Below, piece after piece: positions 1 to 5,694 of a stretch of 7,403 nt of DNA. Under the pieces are notes generated by a model that saw only the letters and a list, made by a program, of their open reading frames with translations, was not told the origin of the DNA and ran no database searches. Source of the DNA: an uncultured Collinsella sp. (lineage in GTDB: Bacteria; Actinomycetota; Coriobacteriia; Coriobacteriales; Coriobacteriaceae); the NCBI GenBank assembly GCA_902468695.1, contig CABQZS010000014.1, positions 1-7,403 on the forward strand. Direction: 5' to 3'. Positions within the stretch are counted from its first letter, which is position 1, and each line of letters starts with the position of its first letter. The position numbers were made by a program, and so were the translations under genes.

Positions 1-202
1 CTTCGGCTTGTCTTTCAGGATGTAGTGTATCCCCTTATGGGCCGGAATATACAAAATCTAAGTCAATTCATATAAGATTTCTTATTGCCGAGAGTTTAGG
101 TTCGCAAATACGCAGGTAGACGCACTGTTTGAGTTCTCGGCAAATCTATCGAGATCTATGTAGAGATGGCTGAGGTTTGGGTCCGAGGGTGCCTGGGGCT
201 GC
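1..202. other. Intergenic region with no recognisable gene
   Basis: This stretch is more AT-rich than the rest of the window and contains no open frame that I can support with a start, a ribosome binding site and a family match. A short open frame on the minus strand runs off the left edge (1-54), but it has no Shine-Dalgarno sequence and is too short to judge. Small structures are visible: a 14-bp palindrome with arms ATAAGA/TCTTAT (72-85), and a 9-bp inverted repeat TTGCCGAGA (85-93) / TCTCGGCAA (135-143) enclosing about 41 nt. Neither matches an RNA family I know. I see no tRNA-like cloverleaf. Confidence 0.5.
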
Positions 203-320
203 CTTGCGGAAAGCTCGTCCCGTTTTGAGCGTGAATTCCGGGTCGCAGTTTCCGCTAGCGGGTCCAACCGGAAACTGCGACCCGGTTTTCGGCAAAATAA
301 CGGGATGCCCTTTCCGCAGG
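203..320. repeat. Long nested imperfect palindrome (118 nt), possible dispersed repeat or structured RNA
   Basis: Three stacked arms pair in register around one centre. The outer stem is 203-213 with 310-320 (11 pairs, one G-T wobble). After a 2x2 internal loop the middle stem is 216-224 with 299-307 (9 pairs, one wobble). A symmetric 13x13-nt internal loop follows. The inner stem is a perfect 17-bp pair, 238-254 with 269-285, around a 14-nt loop. The loop edge also holds a self-complementary 10-mer, CCGCTAGCGG (252-261). Such a nearly continuous hairpin in a gene-free region suggests a MITE- or REP-like element, or a structured transcript. The inner stem is followed by TTTT (286-289), so it could also terminate + strand transcription. 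No flanking target duplication or transposase is visible. Confidence 0.55.
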
Positions 321-365
321 CGCGCTCAATAGCTCAATATTTCAAGTCACCTTTAGCTAACATTT

Positions 366-398
366 GCGCAGCTCAACGGCCCCACCTGCGCGTTTTTT
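366..398 (+). terminator. Possible intrinsic terminator upstream of the ferredoxin promoter
   Basis: A short GC stem, GCGCAG (366-371) with CTGCGC (386-391), encloses a 14-nt loop and is followed by G and six T residues (393-398). The shape is that of a rho-independent terminator on the + strand. The stem is only six pairs long (seven with a wobble), so strength is uncertain. It would isolate the ferredoxin gene from transcription entering from the left. Part of its 3' arm can alternatively pair with CGCAGG at 315-320. Confidence 0.4.
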
Positions 399-450
399 AG
401 TAAACCTTGGCATACTCGGCGAACGGTATGAAGATGCCGGTCAGAGGGTA

Positions 451-478
451 TTGCAAACGGTCGCTCCCGTGGTATGTT
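451..478 (+). promoter_or_regulatory. Probable promoter of the ferredoxin gene
   Basis: A -35-like TTGCAA (451-456) lies 16 nt from a -10-like TATGTT (473-478). The -10 is preceded by TG at 470-471, giving an extended -10 element. Each hexamer matches the sigma-70 consensus at four of six bases. Transcription would start near 485 and leave a leader of about 55 nt before the ATG at 540. The call rests on consensus matching and position only. Confidence 0.4.
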
Positions 479-539
479 TTTGCCCGAATCAAACCGGCGC
501 GCATCGCCTGTAGCGTCGGTCAACAGAGAGGAAACTACC

Positions 540-725
540 ATGGCTCATCCCGTAATTGATGCCGACGAGTGCATCGCTTGTGGCGTTTGCGTCGACTCCT
601 GCCCCGCTGGCGTTCTGGAGCTCCAGGACGTCGCTACCGTCGCTGACGAGGACTCCTGCGTCGCCTGTGGCGCTTGCCAGGACGCTTGCCCCGCTGGCGC
701 GATCACCGAGATCGTCGAGGAGTAA
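540..725 (+). CDS. 2[4Fe-4S] ferredoxin (clostridial/bacterial type)
   Basis: This 61-aa acidic protein is a small soluble electron carrier of the bacterial 2[4Fe-4S] ferredoxin family. Two CxxCxxCxxxCP motifs are visible: Cys11, 14, 17, 21 and Cys40, 43, 46, 50. In this family the first three Cys of one motif and the last Cys of the other ligate each cubane cluster. The two halves, CIACGVC and CVACGAC, show the usual internal duplication. The ATG at 540 is preceded by AGAGGA with about 7 nt spacing, and the protein begins MAHPVIDADEC, standard for the family; a longer in-frame start at 474 would add unrelated sequence and is not used. It is monocistronic and convergent with the NAD operon. 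It probably serves low-potential electron transfer (for example with pyruvate:ferredoxin oxidoreductase or hydrogenase), but the sequence does not show which partner. Supplying electrons to the NadA cluster would be speculation. Confidence 0.95.
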   Translation: MAHPVIDADECIACGVCVDSCPAGVLELQDVATVADEDSCVACGACQDACPAGAITEIVEE

Positions 726-764
726 CAACTCCCCCACTGCACACTCAAAAGTACACCGTGCACA

Positions 765-804
765 AAAAAGGAGGCCTCCGCATCGCCGCGGAGGTCTCCT
801 TTTT
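765..804. terminator. Bidirectional intrinsic terminator between ferredoxin gene and niaR
   Basis: A 17-bp stem pairs 765-781 with 788-804 around the 6-nt loop ATCGCC. Sixteen pairs are Watson-Crick and one is a G-T wobble. The stem core is GGAGGCCTCCGC-like, and its ends are an A-run on the left (764-769) and a T-run on the right (800-804). It therefore reads as a rho-independent terminator from either side. It lies 40 nt after the ferredoxin stop and 10 nt after the niaR stop, so it should end both convergent transcripts. Confidence 0.93.
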
Positions 805-813
805 GCATATGTG

Positions 814-1359
814 CTAGGACAAATCGTCTTCGTAGGGCATCAGGTCTGCCAGATAGCCCTTCTCCTTGAGCATCGCCTCGATCTCGTCGAGGGTCTGTTC
901 GTCCTCCGCCGCAATGCGATGGAAGTGATAGCCGCTCGTCACCGTTAGCAGCGGAAAGCTCTTGCCGCTCTCGATATCGCGCAGATAGCGCTCGACATCG
1001 CGGCGGTTGCGGATGTCCAGGTCGGCCGTGATCTTGCCGTACACACGATGGTTGACGATCACGTTGAGCACGGCGCCACCCGCGTCGACGATACTCGTGA
1101 GCTCGTCGCCCGCCTGCTCCACACTGTGGCGCACCTTAACAAGACGCGTGGGCACGGCGGGGCTACTCGCGGCCTCCTGCAGCACGTAGCCGCGATTGGT
1201 CGCCACGATATCGTGCCCATCGGCGCGCAGCAAGGCGATGTCTTGCACGACAATCTGGCGGCTCACACCCACCTCACGAGCAAGTGCGCTGCCGGAGACG
1301 GGGCTCTTGGCTCGCTCGAGCACGCCCATGATGGCACGGCGACGCTCGCGGGCGTCCAT
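814..1359 (-). CDS. niaR: Niacin-responsive transcriptional repressor NiaR (HTH + 3H domain)
   Basis: NiaR (YrxA family) represses NAD synthesis and niacin uptake genes when nicotinic acid is bound. This 181-aa protein has the expected length and two domains. Residues about 5-60 form a winged HTH of the HTH_11 type (ALAREVGVSRQIVVQDIALLRADG followed by the wing NRGYVL, shown here only in part as landmark). Residues about 75-175 form the 3H domain, named for its conserved histidines. His78, Glu86, His145 and His147 sit at nearly the same positions and spacing as the metal ligands I recall for Thermotoga TM1602 (His79, Glu87, His144, His146), and His104 lies in VNHRVYG. The ATG overlaps the nadC stop by one base (TAATG), so translation is probably coupled. 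It is the last gene of the nadABC operon it presumably controls, which implies negative autoregulation through the 4722-4765 palindrome. Confidence 0.94.
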   Translation of the reverse strand: MDARERRRAIMGVLERAKSPVSGSALAREVGVSRQIVVQDIALLRADGHDIVATNRGYVLQEAASSPAVPTRLVKVRHSVEQAGDELTSIVDAGGAVLNVIVNHRVYGKITADLDIRNRRDVERYLRDIESGKSFPLLTVTSGYHFHRIAAEDEQTLDEIEAMLKEKGYLADLMPYEDDLS

Positions 1360-2219
1360 TATTTACCGTCCAGCAGACGCAGGTGCTTAAGCGAGAGGTC
1401 GAGAATCGGCGCAGAGTGCGTCAACGCCCCCGAGCTAATGTAGTCGACGCCCAGATCAGCCAGGGCGCGGATATTGCTGGCATCCACATTGCCCGAGCAC
1501 TCGGTCTTGGCGCGACCGGCGATAAGCTCTATGGCGGCGGCCATGTCGTCATGGGTCATGTTGTCGAACATGATGATATCGGCACCGGCCTCCACGGCCT
1601 CGCGCACCATGTCCAGGTTCTCGCACTCGATTTCAACCGTCGTGGTAAACGATGCATGGGCGCGCGCCATCTCGATCGCACACGTCACGCCACCGGCGGC
1701 ATCGATGTGGTTGTCCTTGAGCATGACGGCCGTCGACAGGTTGTAGCGGTGGTTGCTGCCGCCGCCGATCTCGACCGCCGCTTTCTCAAACACGCGCATG
1801 CCCGGCGTGGTCTTGCGCGTGTCGACGAGCACGGTCTTGGTGCCCTCGAGCGCCGCAGCCATCTGGTGCGTATAGGTAGCGATACCGCTCATGCGCTGCA
1901 GGTAGTTGAGCGCCACGCGCTCGCCCGAAAGCAACACGCGCGCGTCGCCGCGCACCTGGCCCACGTGGTCGCCGGCATGCACCTCGTCGCCATCCGAGAC
2001 ATCGAACAACACGGAGCTCTGCGGATCCAGCAGCTCAAAGGTGCGGGCGAATACGTCCAGGCCGGCGATAATGCCGTCGGCCTTGGCGATAAGCTCCACC
2101 GTGGCGGGACGCGCCGTGGGGCACACGCTCGCCGTGCTCACGTCCTCAAACGTGATGTCCTCGCGCAGGGCCTGCAGAATCAGATCATCGACGACGAGCT
2201 TCATGGTAATGGGATTCAT
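1359..2219 (-). CDS. nadC: Nicotinate-nucleotide pyrophosphorylase (quinolinate phosphoribosyltransferase, carboxylating)
   Basis: NadC converts quinolinate and PRPP to nicotinate mononucleotide, CO2 and pyrophosphate, the step where de novo synthesis joins the common NAD pathway. The 286-aa length is typical. Family landmarks are in order: GERVALNYLQRMSGIAT near 99-115, with Arg101; DTRKTTPG at 133-140, with Arg135 and Lys136; GGGSNHRYNLS at 152-162; LKDNH with Lys168; VEIECEN near 195-201; FDN at 218-220, with Asp219; and ISSGALTHS at 261-269 in the C-terminal barrel. These are substrate- and PRPP-binding segments in characterised homologues. The ATG lies three bases after the nadB stop, and a strong GGAGGA ribosome binding site sits inside the last nadB codons, so the two are probably translationally coupled. 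Its stop codon overlaps the niaR start. Nothing essential appears to be missing. Confidence 0.97.
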   Translation of the reverse strand: MNPITMKLVVDDLILQALREDITFEDVSTASVCPTARPATVELIAKADGIIAGLDVFARTFELLDPQSSVLFDVSDGDEVHAGDHVGQVRGDARVLLSGERVALNYLQRMSGIATYTHQMAAALEGTKTVLVDTRKTTPGMRVFEKAAVEIGGGSNHRYNLSTAVMLKDNHIDAAGGVTCAIEMARAHASFTTTVEIECENLDMVREAVEAGADIIMFDNMTHDDMAAAIELIAGRAKTECSGNVDASNIRALADLGVDYISSGALTHSAPILDLSLKHLRLLDGK

Positions 2220-2222
2220 GGT

Positions 2223-3599
2223 CTACTCCTCCACGGCCTGCGTGCCGGCGGCACGGGCCAAATCATCGATTGCCAGGGTGTCGGCGCTCAGGGCGCGATG
2301 ACGGCCATCGAGCGCGGGCTCGCCCGCCTGCTCCACGGCCAGCGACTCGCCGGTACGCATATACCACGCGGCGCGACGACCCCAGACCAGCGCCTCGAGC
2401 AGGCTGTTTGATGCAAGGCGATTCTTGCCGTGAACGCCGTTGCAGGCCGTCTCGCCCGCGGCGTAGAGCTCGGGCATCGAGGTGCGGCCGTCCTTGTCGA
2501 CCCATACGCCGCCCATAAAGTAGTGCTGCGTGGGCGTAACGGGGATAGGCTCGTCCAAGATGTCGCGGCCGTCCTCCAGACAGCGCGCGCGAATGTTGGC
2601 AAAATGCCCGGTCACCACATCGCGATCGACGGGGGCAAAGCTCAGCCACTCGTGCTCGGTACCGTCCTGCTTCATCTGCTCGCGAATAGCGGCGGCGACC
2701 ACATCGCGCGGCTGGAGCTCGTCGGTAAAGCGCTCGCCGGCGGCGTTGAGCAAAATCGCTCCCTCGCCGCGGCAGCTCTCGCTGATCAGGAAGGTGCGGC
2801 CCGGCTGCGGCGAGAACAGACCCGTGGGGTGAATCTGCACGTAGTCCAGATGCTCCATCTTAATATCATGCTCCTGAGCGATGTAGCAGGCGTCGCCCGT
2901 GAGCTGCGGGTAGTTGGTCGAATGGTCGTATACGCCGCCGATACCGCCCGTCGCCCACAGCGTGTGGCGGGCATGGATCTTAAACGGCTCGCCGGCATGC
3001 ACGCCCTCGGCGGCATTTGCCAGTTCGTCGGCGGGACGAACCGAGTTGTCCTCGTCCACGGAAACGGCGACGACGCCGGCACACACCGTGGCGCCGTCAC
3101 GTTCGCCCGTCAGGATGTCGGTCATGGCCACGTGCTCCAAAATCTGCACGTTATCCAGCTTGCGAACGGCCTGGAGCAGCTTGGTCGTAATCTCCTTGCC
3201 CGTAATGTCGGCATGGAAGGCAATGCGCGGGCGGCTGTGCGCACCCTCGCGGGTAAAGTTGAGGCTGCCGTCGGCCTTGCGCTCAAAATCCACGCCCATC
3301 GCTAGTAGGTCGTTGATGACCGAACGGCTCGAGCGAATCATGATGTCGACGCTCTCGCGGCGGTTCTCGTAATGGCCGGCGTGCATGGTGTCCTCAAAGA
3401 AGGCATCGTAGTCAGAGCCTTCGGGCAGTACGCAGATGCCGCCCTGCGCGAGCATCGAATCGCACTCATCGACGGCGCCCTTGGAGAGCATGATCACGCG
3501 CGTGCTCGTCGGCAGGTTGAGAGCCGCGTACAGGCCCGCTACGCCGCAGCCGGCAATGACGACGTCGCACTCCATGTCGGGGTATTGCTTGGTTTCCAC
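2223..3599 (-). CDS. nadB: L-aspartate oxidase, short form
   Basis: NadB is the FAD enzyme that oxidises L-aspartate to iminoaspartate, the unstable substrate of NadA. I start it at GTG 3599, giving 458 aa. AAGGGAGAGG lies 6 nt upstream, and the FAD-binding GCGVAG then falls at residues 17-22, as expected. The ATG at 3650 (475 aa) would place translated sequence across a palindromic repeat and lacks a comparable ribosome binding site. Visible motifs (GTG numbering) are DSMLAQGG near 47-54, HSRPRIAFH at 121-129, TLWATGGIGGVYDHS near 213-227, QIHPTG with His257, SCRGEGAIL with Arg277, QHYFMGGV with His359, and HGKNRLASNSLLEALVWG from 390, with Arg394. Only about 50 residues follow that last motif, so the C-terminal helical domain of the roughly 540-aa E. 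coli enzyme is absent. Being oxygen-independent in anaerobes, NadB probably uses fumarate or another acceptor; that is family knowledge. Confidence 0.95.
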   Translation of the reverse strand: METKQYPDMECDVVIAGCGVAGLYAALNLPTSTRVIMLSKGAVDECDSMLAQGGICVLPEGSDYDAFFEDTMHAGHYENRRESVDIMIRSSRSVINDLLAMGVDFERKADGSLNFTREGAHSRPRIAFHADITGKEITTKLLQAVRKLDNVQILEHVAMTDILTGERDGATVCAGVVAVSVDEDNSVRPADELANAAEGVHAGEPFKIHARHTLWATGGIGGVYDHSTNYPQLTGDACYIAQEHDIKMEHLDYVQIHPTGLFSPQPGRTFLISESCRGEGAILLNAAGERFTDELQPRDVVAAAIREQMKQDGTEHEWLSFAPVDRDVVTGHFANIRARCLEDGRDILDEPIPVTPTQHYFMGGVWVDKDGRTSMPELYAAGETACNGVHGKNRLASNSLLEALVWGRRAAWYMRTGESLAVEQAGEPALDGRHRALSADTLAIDDLARAAGTQAVEE

Positions 3600-3603
3600 A
3601 GGA

Positions 3604-3615
3604 ATCCTCTCCCTT
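3604..3615 (-). promoter_or_regulatory. Ribosome binding site that sets the nadB start
   Basis: The minus strand reads AAGGGAGAGG (3615-3606) and then six bases before GTG at 3599-3597. This is the best anti-16S match upstream of nadB, and it is the main reason for preferring GTG 3599 over ATG 3650 or ATG 3626. Confidence 0.7.
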
Positions 3616-3617
3616 GA

Positions 3618-3650
3618 ATGTGACATAAGGGACCGTCCCTCATGCCACAT
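3618..3650. repeat. 33-nt REP-like palindrome between nadA and nadB
   Basis: Two 16-nt arms flank one central base. On the minus strand they are ATGTGGCATGAGGGAC and GTCCCTTATGTCACAT. Fourteen of 16 pairs are Watson-Crick, and the other two are G-T in the nadB-sense direction, so the operon mRNA can pair along the full stem; the complementary strand would have two A-C mismatches instead. The GGGAC-G-GTCCC core resembles short dispersed intergenic palindromes I associate with Coriobacteria and Firmicutes, from memory. No T-run follows the stem, so it is not a standard terminator. It could stabilise or process the nadA-nadB junction of the mRNA, or simply be a mobile-type repeat. Confidence 0.7.
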
Positions 3651-3654
3651 TGTT

Positions 3655-4680
3655 CTAGCGCGCTGTGTACTCGAGCATGCGGTCGAGCGTGAGCTTGGCC
3701 TGATCGGCAGCCTCGCCCGACACGCCGATCTGCACCTCGCCCTCGCCCGTCTCCAGGCAGCGCACGAGCTTTTCGAGCGTGATGAGATCCATGTTGACGC
3801 AGGTGGGCTGCACCGCGGGAAAGTAGAACTTCTTGCCGGTGCCCTGGCAGCGGCGCTCGAGCTCGTAGAGCACGCCGCGGACCGTCACGATAATGAACTC
3901 GCTCGCGTCCGACTCCTCGGCATACTTGATGATGCCGGCAGTGGAGCCGATGTAGTCGGCCTCGGCCAGGACGTCGGCCTTGCACTCAGGATGCGCCAGC
4001 ACGAGCGCGTCGGGGTGGGCCTCCGTCGCGTCGACGATCTGCTCGACGGTGATGATGTGATGGCGCGGGCAGTAGCCGTTGTTGAGTATGACGTGCTTTT
4101 GCGGCACCTGCTCGGCTACGAAGCGGCCCAGATTTTGGTCGGGAATGAACAGGATATGCTGCTGCGGCAGCTCGGACACAATCTTGACGGCGTTGGAGCT
4201 AGTGACACACACATCACTCCAGCTCTTGATCTCGACCGTGGAGTTGACGTAGCACACCACGGCAAGGTCGTCACCGTACTCGGCGCGGGCGGCGTCGACC
4301 GTCTCGCGCTTGACCATGTGAGCCATGGGGCAGTCCGCGCCCGGCTCGGGCAGCAGCACGGTCTTGGTGGGGTTGAGCAGCTTGGCGCTCTCGCCCATAA
4401 ACTCCACGCCGCACAGCACGATGGTCCGCTGTGGCAGGCTCTTGGCGAGCTTGGCCAGGTAGAAGCTATCGCCGACGTAATCAGCCACGGCCTGCACCTC
4501 GGGCGCCACGTAATAGTGCGCTAGGATCACCGCGTCACGTTGGGTTTTTAGTTGCTGAATGGCCTCGACGAGCTCTGCGGGCACCAGTGCCGCGCGCTCC
4601 GTTGCCGTCGTTGCCGATGCTAGGCCGGCCGCGATATCGCGTGCGAGCTCCGACGCATCCATGTTCGCGCTCTGTGCCAT
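3655..4680 (-). CDS. nadA: Quinolinate synthase A, [4Fe-4S] enzyme
   Basis: NadA condenses iminoaspartate with dihydroxyacetone phosphate to quinolinate in the cytoplasm. The 341-aa length fits the family. The family has three cluster-ligating cysteines, and the matches here are Cys90 (LCGVEFMGES), Cys204 (NGYCPRHH) and Cys294 (QPTCVNM). The 90-residue spacing of the last two equals that of Cys230/Cys320 in B. subtilis NadA as I recall it. Other landmarks are AHYYVAPEVQ near 54-63, NSTVEIK near 146-152, PDQNLGR at 180-186, HPEC at 230-233 and GSTAGI at 245-250. I start at ATG 4680, which has GAGGGG five bases upstream; the in-frame TTG one codon earlier sits too close to that site. It is the first gene of the operon, downstream of a promoter overlapped by the likely NiaR operator. 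A 55-nt gap containing a palindrome separates it from the chosen nadB start. Confidence 0.97.
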   Translation of the reverse strand: MAQSANMDASELARDIAAGLASATTATERAALVPAELVEAIQQLKTQRDAVILAHYYVAPEVQAVADYVGDSFYLAKLAKSLPQRTIVLCGVEFMGESAKLLNPTKTVLLPEPGADCPMAHMVKRETVDAARAEYGDDLAVVCYVNSTVEIKSWSDVCVTSSNAVKIVSELPQQHILFIPDQNLGRFVAEQVPQKHVILNNGYCPRHHIITVEQIVDATEAHPDALVLAHPECKADVLAEADYIGSTAGIIKYAEESDASEFIIVTVRGVLYELERRCQGTGKKFYFPAVQPTCVNMDLITLEKLVRCLETGEGEVQIGVSGEAADQAKLTLDRMLEYTAR

Positions 4681-4715
4681 CAAGGCCCCTCTCTTTTGGC
4701 GAATCTTGGGGCTTT

Positions 4716-4744
4716 AGTATGACACCTAGGTTTACAGCTGACAA
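4716..4744 (-). promoter_or_regulatory. Probable promoter of the nadABC-niaR operon
   Basis: On the minus strand, TTGTCA (4744-4739; five of six to the -35 consensus) is separated by exactly 17 nt from CATACT (4721-4716; four of six to the -10 consensus). TG precedes the -10 by one base, so this is an extended -10. The start point would be near 4709, giving a leader of about 29 nt with a good ribosome binding site. The -35 lies in the loop of the 4722-4765 palindrome, and the spacer is one of its arms. Confidence 0.65.
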
Positions 4745-4765
4745 GACAGCTGTAAACCTAGGTGT
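4722..4765. promoter_or_regulatory. Perfect 19-bp inverted repeat, likely NiaR operator
   Basis: The arms ACACCTAGGTTTACAGCTG (4722-4740) and its exact reverse complement (4747-4765) flank ACAAGA. Each arm itself contains two self-complementary blocks, ACCTAGGT and CAGCTG, separated by TTTACA/TGTAAA-type bases, so more than one repressor dimer could bind. It sits immediately upstream of the only plausible nad promoter -10, and niaR is in the operon, which makes NiaR the best candidate ligand. I cannot align it to a published NiaR consensus from memory, so the assignment rests on position and symmetry. If the promoter call is right, most of the palindrome lies upstream of the transcript, so it acts as DNA rather than as an RNA hairpin. 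Confidence 0.75.
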
Positions 4766-4971
4766 AAAGTTGAAATAAAGATTCAATCGTGTGGCAGGTC
4801 CATTTTCGAACTGGCAAGCTGAGGATAGCCGAGCTCTCGATGGCGCGGGAGGCATCTTTCGCCACCGCAATACCGCTCGGCGCGAGTTGCACGACGCGGG
4901 GCGCAAATGGGACACGCCTCCGCGAGCGGTCCGCACCCAATGTGGCAAAATCGAACTACTAAGGGGGCCGA
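4766..4971. other. Divergent intergenic region between nadA operator and response regulator
   Basis: No supported gene lies here. Open frames crossing it on both strands lack ribosome binding sites and recognisable products; in particular I see no small signal-peptide gene. An 8-bp GC stem with one bulge, GCGGGGCG (4896-4903) with CGCCTCCGC (4915-4923), is visible but has no T-run. A weak extended -10, TGG-CAAAAT (4943-4951), lacks a credible -35 and would give a very short leader for the response regulator. AAGGGGG (4961-4967) is the ribosome binding site for the next gene. Confidence 0.5.
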
Positions 4972-5694
4972 ATGCTTAAGATTATTGCCTGCGACGACGA
5001 CGTCGCTTTTCTAGATAGACTGCACCGGATGATCGACCGTTGGTCGACCGAGACGGGCACGGCGGTCGATGTTGCGCTCGTCACGCGCGGCGAGGACCTG
5101 CTGGCGCGCCATGCCGCGTCGCGCGCCGACATCATCCTGCTCGACATGATCATGCCGCTCGTCAACGGCATGGACACCGCGCGCGAATTGCGCCAGGCCG
5201 ATACCGCCGTGCGCCTGGTGTTTCTCACCTCATCGCCCGAGTTTGCACTGGAGTCCTACGAGGTCCGTGCCTTCGACTATCTGCTCAAGCCCGTGACTTA
5301 CGAACGCCTGGCGCAGCTACTCGACGAGCTTTCGAGCATGCGCCCGGCGGCAACCGACGAGCTCGTGATCAAAACTTCCTTTGGCTACCACGCCCTGCGC
5401 CTGTCCGACATCGAATATGCCGAGGCGCGCAACAAGCACGTGGTCTTCCACCTGCGCGACGGACGCGATATCGAGGCACTCGAGTCGTTCCGCAGCGTCG
5501 AGGACCGCTTGGAGCAAAACGCGGTCTTCTTTAAATGCCACCGCAGCTACCAGGTCAACCTGCGCAATATCGATCACTTTGACCGCACGGACATCGTCAT
5601 GCGCTCGGGCGCGTGCATCCCGCTTTCGCGCAGCTGCAAGCAGGGATTCCAAGACGCCTACTTTGCGGCGCGCTTTGAGGGTGGGAGGCACTGA
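4972..5694 (+). CDS. LytTR-family response regulator transcription factor
   Basis: This 240-aa protein is a two-component response regulator of the AgrA/LytR type. Residues 1 to about 120 form a receiver domain: acidic triad Asp8-Asp10, phosphoacceptor Asp58 in LLDMIMP, Thr86 in FLTSS and Lys106 in LLKPV, all in the expected order. Residues about 133-230 form a LytTR DNA-binding domain, recognised from the segments VIKTSFGYHALRLSDIEYAE (about 133-152), FFKCHRSYQVNLRNID and IPLSRSCKQGF. LytTR domains bind promoter DNA, typically at paired direct repeats, through a beta-fold rather than an HTH. The ATG at 4972 follows AAGGGGG by 4 nt. Its stop overlaps the kinase start (TGATG), so the two genes are one translationally coupled unit and probably a cognate pair. 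The target genes cannot be read from the window; regulation of its own promoter or of neighbouring genes is possible. No link to NAD synthesis is shown. Confidence 0.95.
   Translation: MLKIIACDDDVAFLDRLHRMIDRWSTETGTAVDVALVTRGEDLLARHAASRADIILLDMIMPLVNGMDTARELRQADTAVRLVFLTSSPEFALESYEVRAFDYLLKPVTYERLAQLLDELSSMRPAATDELVIKTSFGYHALRLSDIEYAEARNKHVVFHLRDGRDIEALESFRSVEDRLEQNAVFFKCHRSYQVNLRNIDHFDRTDIVMRSGACIPLSRSCKQGFQDAYFAARFEGGRH

Noticed and set aside
1..54. Minus-strand frame at the left edge reading YIPAHKGIHYILKDKPK
   Set aside because: It looks protein-like but only 18 codons are inside the window. The only start would be a TTG without a Shine-Dalgarno sequence, after a stop at 58-60. It could be the start of a neighbouring gene or a fragment; sequence to the left is needed.
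82..267. 61-aa minus-strand frame
   Set aside because: It runs into the inner palindrome (238-285), has no family match and no clear ribosome binding site.
474..539. Upstream in-frame ATG that would lengthen the ferredoxin by 22 residues
   Set aside because: The extension lies over the predicted -10 region and has no family counterpart. The ATG at 540 has a proper ribosome binding site and gives the standard ferredoxin N-terminus.
1383..2411. Long + strand open frame opposite nadC and the end of nadB
   Set aside because: It is an antisense shadow of GC-rich codons. The product is Arg/His/Ala/Gly-rich without domains, and the opposite strand encodes clear NadC and NadB motifs.
2430..3305. 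Long + strand open frame opposite nadB
   Set aside because: Same reason: it is an antisense shadow with no recognisable motifs, while nadB is unambiguous.
3436..4524. 362-codon + strand open frame opposite nadA and nadB
   Set aside because: It spans two real genes and their junction on the other strand. The composition is typical of antisense frames and it lacks a ribosome binding site.
4681..4683. TTG start for nadA one codon upstream of ATG
   Set aside because: It is only about 2 nt from the GAGGGG ribosome binding site, while the ATG at 4680 has normal spacing and is the stronger codon.
4791..4979. 62-aa + strand frame considered as a signal peptide for the kinase
   Set aside because: It starts with GTG, has no ribosome binding site, overlaps the response regulator start, and lacks a hydrophobic leader or Agr-type peptide features.
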